Assembly: GCF_020085105.1 (NCBI RefSeq)
Contig: NC_058044.1
Location: 23,235,206 to 23,299,205 of the forward strand
Direction: 5' to 3'
From: Siniperca chuatsi
Lineage: Eukaryota > Chordata > Actinopteri > Centrarchiformes > Sinipercidae
Length of the DNA stretch: 64,000 nucleotides
Part shown: one piece after another, positions 1 to 11,496 of the stretch
Layout of the letters: each line of letters starts with the position of its first letter
Numbering within the stretch: the stretch's first letter is position 1
Program-made: the position numbers and the translations under genes
The notes under the pieces: model-generated
Seen by the model: the letters and a program-made list of their open reading frames with translations, nothing else
Told to the model about the DNA's origin: nothing
Databases searched by the model: none

Positions 1-91
1 GATATTTCAGTCAGGCTAAAAGTGGTGGACTGACCAGCATTGCCATACCTACCGCTGCTAGTGTGGCTAAAAGTTTCTGTCATGGACATAC

Positions 92-2305
92 CTCTCTATT
101 TAGGTGTGGGCCTGATCTTCTGTGTTTAACAGCCAGCAGAAGACAAAGTGTAAACAGACACACACACAGTATCGCTGCCACACACATCACTGTAGTCAGG
201 TACAGCGGCAGGTGGAACTCTGCAGGAGAGAAAAACAACTGAAGTTGCCTGGCACACACGTAAAATGATGAATACTATGAATACAGATGGATGCACAAAC
301 ATACACACACACATATCACTCACTCTCCATTGTGAAATCAGGTTTGGGTGATACAGTTACTGGAAAGTGCAAATATAAAAAAAACCCCAGTAAGTAAGCC
401 ACAGTACATATATATATACATACAGCTCTGGAAAAAATTAAGAGACCACTGCAATTTTTTCTTAAATCAGCATCTCTACAAGTATGGAAGCCATTCCATT
501 CCAATGTCTGTTGAATTCCAACACAGGCACACCTCATTCTACTGAATGAGGTGCTGATTAGGTGATCACCTGAACCAAATCTTATTGAAAAGTTGAAAAG
601 GAAAGTTTTGAGTGAGGAAAAGAAGGGTTCAATTCTGGCTTTACTGGCAGAGGGATACAGTCAGCGTCGGGTTGCTTCCATCCTTAAAATTTCAAAGACG
701 GCGGTTCATAAGAACAAGGTCAAGCAGCAGACATTGGGGACAACAAAGCTACAGACCAGCAGAGGGTAATCAGCAATCAAGGTGTGGATGGAGGACCACC
801 AGATCAAGACCCTGTCATGGCCAGCCCAATCTCCAGACCTGAACCCCATCAAGAGGAAGATGGATGGTCACAAGCCATCAAACAAATCCGAGTTGCTTGA
901 ATTTTTGCACCAGGAGTGGCATAAAGTCACTCAACATCAAAGTGAAAGACTGGTGGAGAGCATGCCAAGACGCATGAAAGCTGTGATTCAAAATCAGGGT
1001 TATTCCACCAAATATTGATTTCTGAACTCTTCCTAAGTTAAAACATTAGTATTGTGTTGTTTAAAAATGAATATGAACTTATTTTCTTTCCATTATTCGA
1101 GGTCTGACAACACTGCATCTTTTTTGTTATTTTGACCAGTTGTTGATTTCGGCAAATAAATGCCCTAAATTACAATATTTATATTTGGAATTTGGGAAAA
1201 ATGTTGTCAGTAGTTTATAGAATAAAACAAAAATGTTAATTTAACCCAAACACATACCTATAAATAGTAAAACCAGAGAAACTGATAATTTTGCAGTGGT
1301 CTCTTAATTTTTTCCATAAACACACACAGAGCTACTGTACCTGATGTACTGTGTAGTTACACAGATCTTACTTACTGTAATGTGTGAGATGTTCTGCAGG
1401 GTTTGCTGTTGTTGAAGGGCAGCAAAAGGATAATCAGTTTACAAAAACGTGTGCAGTTGTAATAACCTGTAATAACCTATATGTATACTAGCATTTTTGT
1501 AGAAATCGAAAGTTCAAAGAAAAGAGGAACATGTACAGTATGGAAAAAGTAACATTACTTAGTTCTCATTTAGAGTATGAGCAGCCTGATATTTTTAGAT
1601 CACAATTACCAGGTGGACAGAAACAACACAGTGTCTGTCTTGTAAGCTACCTATTTAGCTGTAGCTGTAAGCTACCAACCAGAAACCACATTTTATTATA
1701 TGCATATGGATGACATGTGCATAACAGAAGACCACTTATAAGCAGTTAACATAGTGATCCTGTGCTGGGACATACTGTACCTTTGGAAACATTCAGTTGT
1801 ATGAAACTGATATGATCAGGGTGGGAGCTGACGTCCACCCCACATCGGTACGTCCCGCTGTCCTCTGAGAGGAGTTTGTCCACCCTGACAATGAAGAAGG
1901 CTCCGGTGATGTTGTCATACAAAGAGAAACGTCCGTTTCTTTCCCACTGGTTGTGTTTGTCTGTCCGTATCAGGGGATTGGAGGACACATTGTCATCATT
2001 GTCATGGCAGAAGTACTTAGCATTGCTCTGCCAGTTGTCTGGATATACACATCTGAAGTCAAATCTCTGACCTTCCACACCGGTAACAGCTGTGGTTCTG
2101 ACACTGATCAGAGCTGCGAGTCAGAATAAGCCGTGTTAGTTGCAGAATCATGTACTTATGCGTTTTAATAAAACGCTTAACTAAACTGAAGTCTATTACA
2201 TCATCTTTAAAAGTCTAAATGCATAACACGCAGCCCACCTTGGATTTGTAGTATAGTAATGATGACCGTTGTAGTTGTTCTCCATGAGATCCAGGTCGTT
2301 CCCAT
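92..2305 (-). CDS. CD300/pIgR-like (CMRF35-like) receptor A, 3' end outside window
   Basis: Single Ig-V surface receptor of the CD300/pIgR-like family, probably an immune regulatory receptor of leukocytes (inferred from family). Exons on minus: 2239-2305 signal peptide (starts MGTTWISW, hydrophobic VIITILQIQA), 1781-2113 Ig-V domain, 92-219 transmembrane segment (LTTVMCVAAILCVCLFTL, then basic KHRR). All three joins keep phase 1 or frame and have GT/AG ends; the donor at 91-90 reads gtatgt, so the tail continues beyond the left edge. The V domain shows the framework cysteines in FRC and YRC with the DSGTYRC motif. It has KYFC but lacks the second clustered cysteine present in its two neighbours, so the extra family disulphide appears unpaired. 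There is no stalk exon. The membrane segment has no charged residue. A Tc1-like transposon sits in intron 2. Family call is firm; the exact gene name is not. Confidence 0.78.
423..1333 (+). mobile_element. Tc1-like DNA transposon, decayed
   Basis: Starts at a TA dinucleotide (421-422) with the terminal repeat CAGCTCTGGAAAAAATTAAG, whose inverted copy ends at about 1318. Inside are transposase pieces in two frames: an N-terminal helix-turn-helix-like part (about 612-780) and a C-terminal catalytic part with the motif WPAQSPDLNPI (about 820-860). The central catalytic region is missing, so this is an internally deleted, frame-broken copy. The right terminus is interrupted by a short CA-rich insert (about 1317-1327) before AGAGCT. 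It lies in intron 2 of receptor A, antisense to it. Confidence 0.8.
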
Positions 2306-2884
2306 CACTCCCAGTTTACCTTCAGTCCACACACTCAGATTCTTCCCGAGCTGCACAATGAGGCAGCAACCTGGACTAAAGATTACGTACGTATGTTCAA
2401 TCTGGTGCTTTCTTGCCCATGTGTTTAAACCTCTTCCTCTTTCATGAACATATCCAGTTCACACATAACCTTCAGCCTATGAAAGTGAAATCACTGCGGC
2501 TTGTGGTAAAAGGTTACCTTAACATGCAGGTTTAATTCGCTGCATCCTTCAAGGCAATCCAATCCTCCGCTGTAATCCACTTGATTCATCACACACTGTA
2601 CTTGTGCTAACCCAAATGTTGTTATTACTGATCTATTAAAGCATTGATAAATGATTCATTAACAATTAAAGCCGCACCAATCAATATTTTTATATTAACA
2701 ACTGATCAAAACCCACAGAGAATTATCACCAGACTCTGCAGTTCACAGCTCTAGTCTTTTATCTGATTGTATTGGTTTTTACGACCCACAACTGTTTTCA
2801 CTACTCTCACCACTCTCATCAGGGTTGTTTTCAGCAGCAGCAGGAAGCTGTTTCAGTTTACTTTAATAAACCAACTTTACTCTA

Positions 2885-3520
2885 ACAAACAGACACAGTT
2901 AGTGACTAGCTGGTCAACATAGTGGAGCATTTCGCAGCTAAAGAGCCAGATATTTCCCTCAGGAGTTGGTGGAGACCATAGGCTGTATTTAAAAGATGGA
3001 CGACATGTCAGCTCCCCAAAAGTGAAGCCAAAACATCTCGATCGCCCCCTGGTGGCTGGCTGCAGTACAGGTCATAAACCCTGCCCCCTCCATGTTAGTG
3101 GATGGGACATGAGCCATACTAAAAACTCAAAGTACACATCAAATCCATTTTTCACAAAGATGGTTTCTGTCAGTTTAGGTAGTTCTTATCACGCTCCAAC
3201 CCCGATCACTACTGCGCAGACTCTGGCTCCAAATGAAGTCACGGGCGCAAGATGGCAGCTCCCGTATCCAGGATATTTTGGCTTCATTTTTGTACAGTGG
3301 GAGGAAGTGAAGACGTGTCGTCGATTTTTATATACAGTCTATGGTGGAGACCAAAAACAGAGCTAAAAGAGAGTGATTATTGGACTTTTGCCAGGGGGCC
3401 AGAAACACGACTCCAAATAAATGATAAGGTTGTCCATGTTTGCTGCATGTGTAAATAGGCAGGTGTTTGCTAACACGTTCGCCATACAACTTGTTCTACT
3501 GCCCTCAAGTGGCCAAAGAA
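2885..3520 (+). repeat. Dispersed repeat, copy 1 (split by a MITE)
   Basis: Sequence from ACTAGCTGGTCAACATAGTG through CCCTCAAGTGGCCAAA, in the same order as the copy at about 63,060-63,350. The copy is split by the CCATAG MITE. Family not identified; no coding capacity. Confidence 0.75.
2976..3344. mobile_element. MITE with CCATAG termini
   Basis: Inverted termini CCATAGGCTGTATTTAAAA (left) and TTTTATATACAGTCTATGG (right). The insertion is flanked by the direct repeat TGGTGGAGACCA (2967-2978 and 3342-3353), which overlaps the ends, so the target duplication is somewhere between 6 and 8 bp. It is inserted in an older repeat whose uninterrupted copy is seen at about 63,060-63,350. No coding capacity. 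Confidence 0.8.
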
Positions 3521-4352
3521 AAAACTATGGCAACTTTGTATAAAGCCTTTATAAAGTATGCTTTATTAAAACGTGGCATCTGTTATCCTTTGCCTCATCT
3601 ATATTTTAACAAGCATTATTAATAACATGCGATACTTGCATTTAACATCCCACTGACAAGATCATGAAGCGTCACATAAAACATATTAGGATCAAATTTG
3701 ATGTGAAAGATCACAAGCAATAAAATATTAAGCTTAGCAAAAGTTGAATCAGGACGCCAACTTCTTTGTTTAGTCTTCACTCTGCCCCTTATTTTATTCT
3801 CTCTACTATTCAGATCAGATGAAAACTCAAGAAGCAAGTTTGTCTTGTGTTACATTATCCAAGCAAGTAAGCCTTAAACATCCTTTCTTTCCACTTCATT
3901 ATGCATTATTCATCAATGTGATGTTGTCCCATAGTACACACAAGATAATATGTTTTACAGTTTTACAGTAATATACAGGAAATTATAATTCACAACCTTT
4001 AACATACCACACATACAGGCATCAGCACAAACGTGTGGATGTGTGTATTTTAAGGTTAAAGTTCCCTCTCCATATTCACATGCTCTCACTAACTGCAAAC
4101 ACACATTCAAATAGGTATATGCATCCTGACATAATCAGCCACGAAAAGTCATATGAACACACACACACACACAGACACACTTGTGTTTGTCACTGGAGGA
4201 CACTACATTGAGTAACATTCATCCTGTACCCTAATCCTAATGTTACAGCAACGCTTAGCTTAACCAAAAACCTAAAAATGGTGGTTCACACTTGGTTGAC
4301 CAGCTAGTGTGAACCAGCTTTTTTTATCCTCATTTGACGTGAGTGACATTTG

Positions 4353-4462
<110 letters not shown>

Positions 4463-5724
4463 GTCCTAGGTACATGGGGTGGACATGACAAAAGGAACAC
4501 TTGTACACTATACTGCCCTGTGATGCCAAAATGCTATATATTTATATTGTAAATATTGGGACCAGAATCTGACTTTCTGACTTTTCAATACTTCTGAAAA
4601 AGAAATAAAACTATACTTTTCAGTGCTTGAGAGTATGAGGTCACCCCACCAACTGTACACTGGATCTACGAACAAAGGATTTATCTTAACAAGTTCTGAA
4701 ATTTTGTTGGGTTTAATACAATGGACGCCATGAGATACTTCTTCACAAGGACACCTCTTATCTGAAGGCAAGCGCTACAGTTAGGAATTCAGCTAGAAGA
4801 TCTTCACTTTACTGCTGGGAGAAGAAGTCTTTGCTCTTCTCAGCTTCTGGGACGAAACTGCAAACTACAGTGACTGCACTCCGGCTACCTAAAGCTAATT
4901 TACCCAGTTCCCTGAAATTGCAAATGTTTGTGATACTTAATAAGTAAGGCAGAAGCTAAATCTAATCATAACGAAGAAAACAACAGATAAAGTCATCCTG
5001 CCAAAAGGTAACTAGCCTTGCTTAGCAGTGTAGCAGTAACTGCCGTCTTTGCAGCCTCTGACTCTTGTGGAATTCACATGGTTAAACTACCTTTAAATCA
5101 CATATTTAAATGTATTTTATTAATCTTTTAAAGTAGCTTGTTAGTTCAAATGGACAAGAAAGCTGAAGAAATTAGAAAAAAAAATGTTTGTAGATACTGT
5201 GTTTCCCTGCTCCCTTTAGATTGTTCAGTGTCTTTTTTTATGTTATGTCTATGACAATGATTAATAAATGAAAGTTTTACAATTTATATATGTTACACAG
5301 TTGGCTAAGAGCCTTCAAACTTCAAACACTTTTTTTCAACGTCACTGTTCCTGTAGTTAAAGTTCTCTGCCTTTGTAAGGCAGTATAATAAGCAACAGCA
5401 GCAACAAGTACCACTCCTGTGAAGCTTATAATGATAAATTATTGCTGAGACTGTGTCAAAGAGGTTTCTTTCTTTCTTTTGTGAATACAGGCACATTTAC
5501 ATAGCACCTTTCATACATGAAATGCAGCTCAACGTGCCCAACCATACCTTACCATAGAATGCAATCAAATGCAAGAACACTGTGTTGTTACAGTTAAAGT
5601 CTTAAAAGACTCCCTTGACTCTCTCAGCAACAGCAGTTTCAGCAAAAAAAAAAAAAAAGCTACATTTTAAGCTTCACAAAGCTAAATTTTAACACAGGGC
5701 GCATTTCTAGTTGCTGTAGGTTTA

Positions 5725-8700
5725 TTAAGGAGAGTCATCACCAGTTCTTTCAGATATTGTAGGCAGCAAAGGTGTAATGTAGATCCCAGAGCTGATGCCA
5801 TCCTTGTCTTGGACGTTTGCAGCTGAATATCTTGAATGTGCAGTACCTTTGGAGTAGCAGATGTTTTCATAGATGTGAAGGGGTTCGCTACATTGGGCTG
5901 CTGTGGATGCAGATGTTGGTGGGTCCTGTTTTGGGTGGTGAGTGGAAGAGAACCTTTCAGATAAGTTTTTTTTTGACTGCACTTCCTCGCCAATCTCATC
6001 GTACTCGCAGTCAACCTGTTGAGAAGTGGCAAAGATTAAATAATCAGCAGGTTTTAGTTCTAGTGTGTTCTCCATCTTACTGGGCTGAATTTAACTGTGT
6101 CTGCATGAATTATTAGCCTCATTAGAATTTGCACTGCAAATATGATGTACTGCAAACTCAAATATCAGAAAACATGACAATAATGATAAAAAAATATAAA
6201 TTGGAAAGACAAAACACTTTATTTTACATGTTGATCATTTTCTAAATGATTTTTCTGGAAAGAACTATGTAATTTGGTACTAATAACTTGGAAAATTGGA
6301 TTGTCTCTTTGAATTTAAACCCATGTAAATATTCATTCATTGTTGGAAACACTTTATTGTTCGTATATGTTTAACTGAATCTGGTTACCTGTAGACACAT
6401 TTTGCACTTTTGCAAATTCAGCTGCTGAAAGGTCATCTGACTAACTAAAAGGCTTCAAGGTTATACTAGTAAATAATTGGAATTAATTAATTGTAAGTGT
6501 ACGAATTGAACGCAAAATACATTGTTCTTTCAGGAAGCTTCCTAAGAAATTACGGCAAAAAAAAGTTTTTGTTTGTTTATCTTGTTTGTATGTGACAAAA
6601 CAGAGTCCACTTTTCTCCATTTTTACTCAGCACACCAACAACAGCCAAGTGACTGTGCAGAATGGCCAAATTTCTCTCAACTGGTTATTTTCACAAAAAA
6701 CATTTTGACATGTCACAGTAGGAAAAGCACAGGTGTAAATAATAAAATGAATGATGGCTGAATTCCATTTAGCTGCTTCAGTTTCAGGGTCCTGGGATTG
6801 TGCATGCTGGTTCACTGGCACAGTGTCATGACTTACTGGGACGCCTAAACAGAACAGAGCCCTCGTTAATATAGCTTAGCGTAGCATAAAGACTGACAGT
6901 AGGGGGAAACAGCTAACAGCTCTGTCTAAAAGTAACAATCCACCTACCAGCACCTCTAAAGCTCACCATAAAAGCTCACAGTTTAATCCGCACAAAAACC
7001 GAAATGCTGTTTTTTGATAGGGGTTGTGTATGTGCCTATTTCTTTGTCTGGAGCAGTGAGCTTTAGAGGTGCTGGTAGACAGATTATTTTTTACCTTTGG
7101 ACAGAGCCCGGCTAGCTGTTTCTCCCTGTTCCCAGTCTTTTTGGTAAGTCTCCTTGCTGTAGCTTTATATTGAGACTGGTATTTATATTCTCATCTAACT
7201 CTCAGCAAGAATGCAAATAAGCTTATTTCCTAAAATTTCACACTATTCCTTTATGCAACACTCCTGTATCGCTGACAGTACTGATTAGTTGTGGTTTTAA
7301 AGCATCCCCATGCAAAAACAACACAGATTCAAAATAAAGAGAAGTGAGGACTGATGGACTTTTGAAAAACCTCATACATTGACTTCTGGAACGGGAAAAG
7401 AAACTTGATCGTGCTCAGTTTAATTTATTTGGCTATCAAGACAATCGTCATGTTTCTCCAGGAAGACAGTTGCTGTGCTGTGAACAGACATCATGACATG
7501 TTGAGCTCCAGTTTCTGCCTCGTACCTCTCTTTCGTCTGGATCGACAAGGTCAGTGCTGTTTAAGCAAACTTGTGGTTCAGGTTTTGCGTTTTCTCTGTG
7601 TTTCCTGAAGCACGTTGCTAGCACCAAGATAGTGATCATGGCAACAGCCCCGACAGCGGTGTACAACACAGTCCCTGATAAAAACAAGAAAGATGGCTCA
7701 ACAATTTTACATATCCACAAGTGTCAGTCGCTAGCTGATATGAAGATGTGGTGTATAAACCAAATGATACAGTAGAAACTCACTTGTGCTGATGTCCTGT
7801 TCTCCTGTGAGGTTGGATGGAATATTACTTTATGTGAGTTGATCTATCTATGATTTATATTTGTAACGATTCAAATTTGATTATGTTTTCTTTCTACCTG
7901 ATGAAAGGTTTATAGGCCTACTGGTGTCCATTCCAGATGTTGATTGTGTTGAGTTGGAAATCTCCTGATGTGTCCATGTGGGAGAAAGTTCAGGTATGAC
8001 AGTTGTTGTCTCATTTGCAGCAGCTGTATGGGGAACAGTGGTGGTACAAGTATTCAGATCCTTTACTTAAGTAAATGTACCAATACAACAATGTAAAAGT
8101 CCTTCATTCAAAATCCTACATAAGTAAAAGTACAAGTATTATCAGCTAAACATATTTAAAGTATCAAAAGTTAAAGTACTCGTTCCGCTGTAAAATGTCC
8201 CCTGTGACGGATATATCATTATATATGACATTATTAGATTGTTAATACTGATCAATCAATGTGTAAGCACCATTTTACTGTAGTTTTAACAACTTTACAT
8301 AGAGTTTAGTCCAGTGGTTCCCAACCTAGGATTTGGGCCTCTCCTGAGGGTCACAAGATGAATCTGAGGTTCATGAGATGATTAATGGGGTTGGAAAGAA
8401 GAAGAAAAGTTCTGATACACACATTTGTATTCATCTTTTGGACTTTTATCTAATCTCTTTTTTTGTGAAATATCTGAGAGTTTTACCTCTTTAAGCCTAG
8501 AACAATTATTTCAATAAAATCATCCGAGAAGTTTAAACGGGAAATGTCTCTTTGGAGGAACTCATGGATTGGTGAAACATGTGACAAGGGGCCCCAAGCA
8601 AGCTCTTTTTCTAAGGTGTCACAAGCAAAAAAGACTGGGAACCTCTGGTTTGTTATATAAAAATACATTGTATTTTATAAACTTTTATAAGCCAATATTT

Positions 8701-9373
8701 TGTATATAAAATATTAATCTGAAAAGTATATCCAGCTGTCAGATAAATGTAGTGGAGTAAAAAGTACAATTTATCCAAAATTGCACTTAAGTACAGCACT
8801 TGAGTAAATGTACTTAGTTACATTCCACCACCGATGGGGAAATGTATATTCGTGAATACAGAGACAAAAAGCAGTCAGTGTAAGGATAAATCCTACATAA
8901 GGCAACAGTGGAAAGATCATGCACGTACCTTCCTTTACAGTAAGATATACTGCAGTGTATGTATCAAAACCAGGCCTGTCCACTGCACACCAGTATCTCC
9001 CCGAGTCAGACAGCTGGAGTTGACTGAAGGTCACAGTGAAGACTCCGTCCCCCCTGTCCACCAGAGCTATCCTCCCTGACCCTGATCTTGTACCAGATTC
9101 TACAGAGACCAGTGTATTTTCATTGTCTGTACATGGATCCTTGCAGAGGTATTTATGGTTTTTCCACGCAAGTCTGTGTGAACACAGGAAGGAGACTTCT
9201 CCACCCTCGAAACCCTCTACATTGATGTCTGCTCCCTCTGTCCACGTAGCTGCCAAAATGTAATCATGTGAGAAGAGTTCAAGCATCTTTAAGTTATTTA
9301 AATAAATCAATGGATGCACTTCATTAACACACTTACCATAGAGAAGACAGTAGAAGACAGAAATGATCTTCAT
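5725..9373 (-). CDS. CD300/pIgR-like receptor B, complete (314 aa)
   Basis: Type I receptor with one Ig-V domain. Exons on minus: 9337-9373 signal peptide (MKIISVFYCLLY), 8929-9249 Ig-V, 7898-8023 Ser/Thr-rich stalk, 7784-7804 a 21-nt microexon, 7526-7674 transmembrane (TAVGAVAMITILVLATC), 5725-6015 tail. Every join fits (phase 1 throughout, phase 0 before the tail) and the sum is 945 nt. The V domain has four cysteines (FLC, YLC, DPC, YWC), the two-disulphide arrangement of CD300/pIgR domains, and DSGRYWC. The tail carries tyrosines in YDEI, YENI (a YxN-type SH2 site) and YITP, suggesting phosphotyrosine signalling; none is a textbook ITIM. A large hAT-like MITE sits in intron 2 right beside the stalk acceptor. 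The microexon is the least certain part; skipping it also keeps frame. Confidence 0.82.
6869..7147. repeat. Inverted-repeat element (hairpin)
   Basis: Left arm 6869-6967 and right arm 7057-7147 are near inverted copies, both containing CACCTCTAAAGCTCAC / GTGAGCTTTAGAGGTG and a GTTTCCCCC-like / CAGTCTTT segment. Related single arms occur at about 10,020-10,110, 17,030-17,240 and 36,650-37,110. It looks like a common teleost non-autonomous element. It lies in the last intron of receptor B. Confidence 0.75.
8036..8833. mobile_element. hAT-like MITE with 8-bp target duplication
   Basis: Flanked by perfect 8-bp direct repeats ATGGGGAA (8028-8035 and 8834-8841). Termini are CAGTGGTGG and its inverse CCACCACCG; inside, AAGTAAATGTACC-type sub-terminal motifs repeat in both orientations. 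The 8-bp duplication points to hAT mobilisation. No transposase. It begins 11 nt upstream (in gene direction) of the AG of receptor B's stalk exon, and it carries a second nested element at 8312-8647. Confidence 0.88.
8312..8647. mobile_element. Nested hAT-like MITE
   Basis: Termini CAGTGGTTCCCAACC and, inverted, GACTGGGAACCTCTG, the classic ends of a short teleost hAT family. The flanking octamers GTTTAGTC and GTTTGTTA are only partly alike, consistent with an old or diverged duplication. It lies wholly inside the 8036-8833 element. Confidence 0.75.
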
Positions 9374-11496
9374 TCTGATTCTGATGAAGTGCCAGCTCTG
9401 TAGTTGTTTCTTATTCTGGGTAGTACCTCCAGGCTCTGTACATTGATTTAACATCTGCCTGTTTAAAAACCTGAACAGTGGTTATGTTTCATAATGCTCT
9501 ACCACTGCACAACCTTGTGCAAATGAAATAACTTCTAGATATAGATCATCCTGTGGTATTGACTGTTAGGGGGCGGGGGACGAGGGCTGTAGGTGGCAGA
9601 CATTAACCCACGAGAAGAGAAACATGCGTGGACATAGGAGAAGTGAGAGGACCCGTTTCTGATGTATTCTCACACTTAGTTTCAGTGGCGTTAAATTCCT
9701 ATATGATGGTGTGTATTTTGCAGTACATGTGAATGTCAAGCAAAGCAGGAATTGAAATGTCTCTGACCTACAGTAACGTTCGAAATTACACTTTACTACT
9801 ACTGCTTTTCTTCACATCTACTACTGACATGTTGATGAACAATTCAACTTTAGCATATGAAAATAAAAATACATACACTTTGGTACTAATACTGCGAAGC
9901 TGGCACACCTGTTTTAAAGGGGCTAGAATTGATGTTGTAATAATAATGTATCAAATGACAATGTGAAACAATGTGACAGTGTGAAAGGGATTGCTTGTTG
10001 AAATGAACCTACCTGAATCTGCAGGTAGCTGCTCCCTGCTTTCAGTCTTTATGCTACGCTAACAGGCTGCTGACTTTAGGCTCATATTAACTCTCTGCCA
10101 GAAAATGTATTTCCAAAAATGTTGAACCATTGCTATTGTTTATTTACAAACATCTACAAGCAATTATGAGCACAAGTCTTTAGTGCTAACATTAGAGGAC
10201 ATCTAATTGGGATTTAGTCATTAATGTTTTCTGATGCTGTCTAAAATTGTATATAGCCAAAACACTTACAGATTGGGCCTTATGTTGCACTTTATGTAGG
10301 TATGAAATGCAGAAAATTAGTCTATTGTCATTTAAAGAACAGGTGACAGATATGGAGGCATCTTTGAGGAAAGCAACCTCACAGATGTGAGTCATTTTGG
10401 TTGAGTCACCTTTCACAAAGTTTGTAGTTACTTGAGTGAAAATGTCTGTGAATGTGTTCTCCATTGGTGGGCAGAGGAGTTAAAAATAGGTTGTAAAAGT
10501 GAGATTTCCTGTGTATTTCTCTTACTTCTGTGAGTGAGGCTAAGGGATCAATACAATTCAGCAGACTTGCACATGAAAATAGAGGTGTGATTAATTACGT
10601 GATCATTATATCAAACTTACTGCCTTCATTTAACATGAAAACAGATCTTATAATCAGAAATTGGTGGATCTGATGAAAGCTAGATATTCTCAAATCACCA
10701 ATGAATTCTTATATTTTAAAGTTTGCTTTTAACTGCTTCATAATGAGCTACATGTAGTTTTTGAAAAGAATTAATAATCTTAATTGCACACAAGCAGCAA
10801 CAAAAACAATTACAGCACCATCTTATGCTATGTATGGTATATGGTATTGGTGTTGCTTTTTGCTTCTTATGCGTGTGCATGCAGATGTCTGTGGGCAACT
10901 ATATAAATGTCACTCTGCCCTCTGTTGCATTTGCTTTACTCGGCAATATGGCAACGAGAGAGAGACATGAGAAAACTAAACGGGTCACATCAAGTCTTGT
11001 AAGTGTTTTAAATGTCATATTTAAAACCATATATTGCAAGGTTTCTAAAGGAATCATGGTCATGGAGCTGTCAGGAGGTAGTTGTGAGAGGGAAGAGCAG
11101 ACATTTTATGACGAGAAACTCAGCAGCCGAAACTCTGACAACAGCAGAAATGTACTCTCTGATGAGGATGTAGCAAGTCCACAGCTTTCTGTGCAGTGTC
11201 CTTTATTTTCTTGTGTTTCTGTCCCTGAAACGTACAATTATCTTATCCACATGAGCATATTTGTTATTATAGTCTGAAATGTTTTGTCTAAAATAGCAGC
11301 AACCGGTAAAATCTTACTGACCGTAATGTAAGAAACTGTAATATGAATCAGAGAATTAACTCTCTTACAGATTTACAAAATGAGACATGCAAAGGAAGAA
11401 TATGTACTCAAACATATATATTCAAACAGTTTATGATTCAAAATACAGAGAAGAGGGTAAGATTAGCTGTCAGCTCAGAAGCAGAATAAACCCTGC
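9374..11496. other. Spacer between receptor genes B and C
   Basis: No gene recognised. A single arm of the hairpin repeat family lies at about 10,020-10,110 (CTGCTCCCTGCTTTCAGTCT). A 150-codon plus-strand frame at 10,825-11,277 shows no recognisable domain or splice context. The segment just above 9373 should hold the promoter of receptor B; nothing distinctive was seen. Confidence 0.5.

Noticed and set aside
3022-3458. Open frames of 68-114 codons
   Set aside because: They lie in the MITE and its host repeat; no coding signal.
5682-6032. Second minus-strand frame over the receptor B tail
   Set aside because: Shadow of the real tail frame, which alone is in phase with the transmembrane exon and carries the tyrosine motifs.
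6750-6850. Possible extra tail exon of receptor B on minus (NQHAQSQDPETEAAKW)
   Set aside because: It has an acceptor-like TTTAG but the phase does not fit the transmembrane exon (immediate stop), whereas the tail exon at 5725-6015 fits exactly.
10825-11277. 150-codon open frame on plus
   Set aside because: No recognisable domain, no splice or promoter context, and composition like the flanking AT-rich spacer; treated as chance.
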